Of a DNA stretch of 64,000 nucleotides, positions 63,924 through 64,000 are shown piece by piece (position 1 is the stretch's first letter; each line of letters starts with the position of its first letter). The translations under genes were made by a program, and so were the position numbers. The notes under the pieces are model-generated. The model did no database searches, was not told where the DNA came from, and saw only the letters and a list, made by a program, of their open reading frames with translations. The stretch lies in the NCBI RefSeq assembly GCF_018403245.1, contig NZ_BOSH01000003.1, forward strand, positions 62,001 to 126,000. The letters are read 5' to 3'. Origin of the DNA: Paenibacillus sp. J2TS4. GTDB lineage: Bacteria > Bacillota > Bacilli > Paenibacillales > NBRC-103111.

Positions 63924-64000
63924 ATGAAATGGCCAGCCACCATTCTGACGGCCTGTCTTGTTACGGCCGCATTCGCGCTGATTTTCAGCATATTGCCTCA
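63924..64000 (+). CDS. Start of an unidentified membrane or secreted protein
   Basis: 25 codons run off the window: MKWPATILTACLVTAAFA then LIFSILP. The segment is a hydrophobic membrane anchor or signal peptide. AAGGAGG lies 7 bases before the ATG. In Bacillus hepS follows mtrB, but this N-terminus does not look like HepS. Not identified. Confidence 0.6.
   Translation, partial: MKWPATILTACLVTAAFALIFSILP

Overview
The window is chromosomal DNA from a low-to-mid GC, endospore-forming Firmicute of the Paenibacillus type. This rests on gene order and content: dacF-spoIIAA-spoIIAB-sigF, spoVAA-spoVAB, dacB-spmA-spmB, ytfI/ytfJ-like genes, ypeB, the YIEGIA gene with its small partner, spoVIF, spoIVA and mtrB (TRAP). 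SD-dependent starts (AGGAGG-like, often before TTG or GTG) and T-box and FMN riboswitch control fit the same group. No prophage, insertion sequence with a transposase, CRISPR array or rRNA operon was seen. Assignments come from reading motifs and remembered gene order; no database was searched.

Layout. 0-1 kb: an esterase on the minus strand. 1.2-6.5 kb: the pyruvate dehydrogenase operon pdhA-pdhB-pdhC-lpdA. 7-9 kb: a short Crp/Fnr-type regulator convergent with flavohaemoprotein hmp. 9.2-14.8 kb: the sporulation block dacF-spoIIAA-spoIIAB-sigF, then spoVAA-spoVAB-lysA. 15.3-19.7 kb: ppiB, an FMN riboswitch and ribD-ribE-ribBA-ribH. 19.7-23.1 kb: a degenerate site-2-protease homologue, scpA-scpB, a DUF2953 gene and a GerW/YtfJ gene. 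23.2-26.8 kb: glcF and glcD on the minus strand, divergent from a FadR-type GntR regulator. 27.8-37.7 kb: dacB-spmA-spmB, a very small amidase, rluB, and cytochrome c maturation with its two-component control, resA-resB-resC-resD-resE. 37.8-40.3 kb: serA with a T-box leader, and pyrophosphatase. 40.6-43 kb: a rhodanese, a CPBP protease, a polysaccharide deacetylase and an unknown small protein. 43.4-49.1 kb: mecA, glutamate dehydrogenase, prsW, a tiny zinc-ribbon gene, ypeB and a PilZ protein. 49.3-57.4 kb: cmk-plsC-rpsA, a YphA-like gene, YIEGIA and its partner, der-plsY-gpsA and spoVIF. 57.6-64 kb: a DUF2768 gene, two [2Fe-2S] ferredoxins around a nucleotidyltransferase-like gene, a YphF-like lipoprotein, spoIVA, hbs, tRNA-Pro, mtrB and the start of one more gene.

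The genes are mostly housekeeping and sporulation. Central metabolism (PDH, glycolate oxidase, glutamate dehydrogenase, serine, lysine and riboflavin synthesis) is interleaved with forespore and mother-cell functions, redox control (ResDE, Crp/Fnr, Hmp) and cell envelope or division genes.

The least explained parts lie between the genes. (1) A roughly 260-bp element with terminal inverted repeats and no protein of its own has three full copies (3.45, 6.68 and 58.85 kb) and one 3' fragment (58.1 kb). One copy lies inside the pdh operon, and two flank the nucleotidyltransferase gene. (2) A composite of four short GTGCAAAA-type motifs occurs twice in the same order (14.9 and 27.1 kb). (3) Two further fold-back elements lie at 44.1 and 63.1 kb. 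Protein oddities are an M50-family homologue with a broken HExxH, a roughly 115-residue amidase-2 domain inside the dacB-res cluster, a Crp/Fnr protein ending just after its recognition helix, and GpsA without the first glycine of its nucleotide-binding loop.
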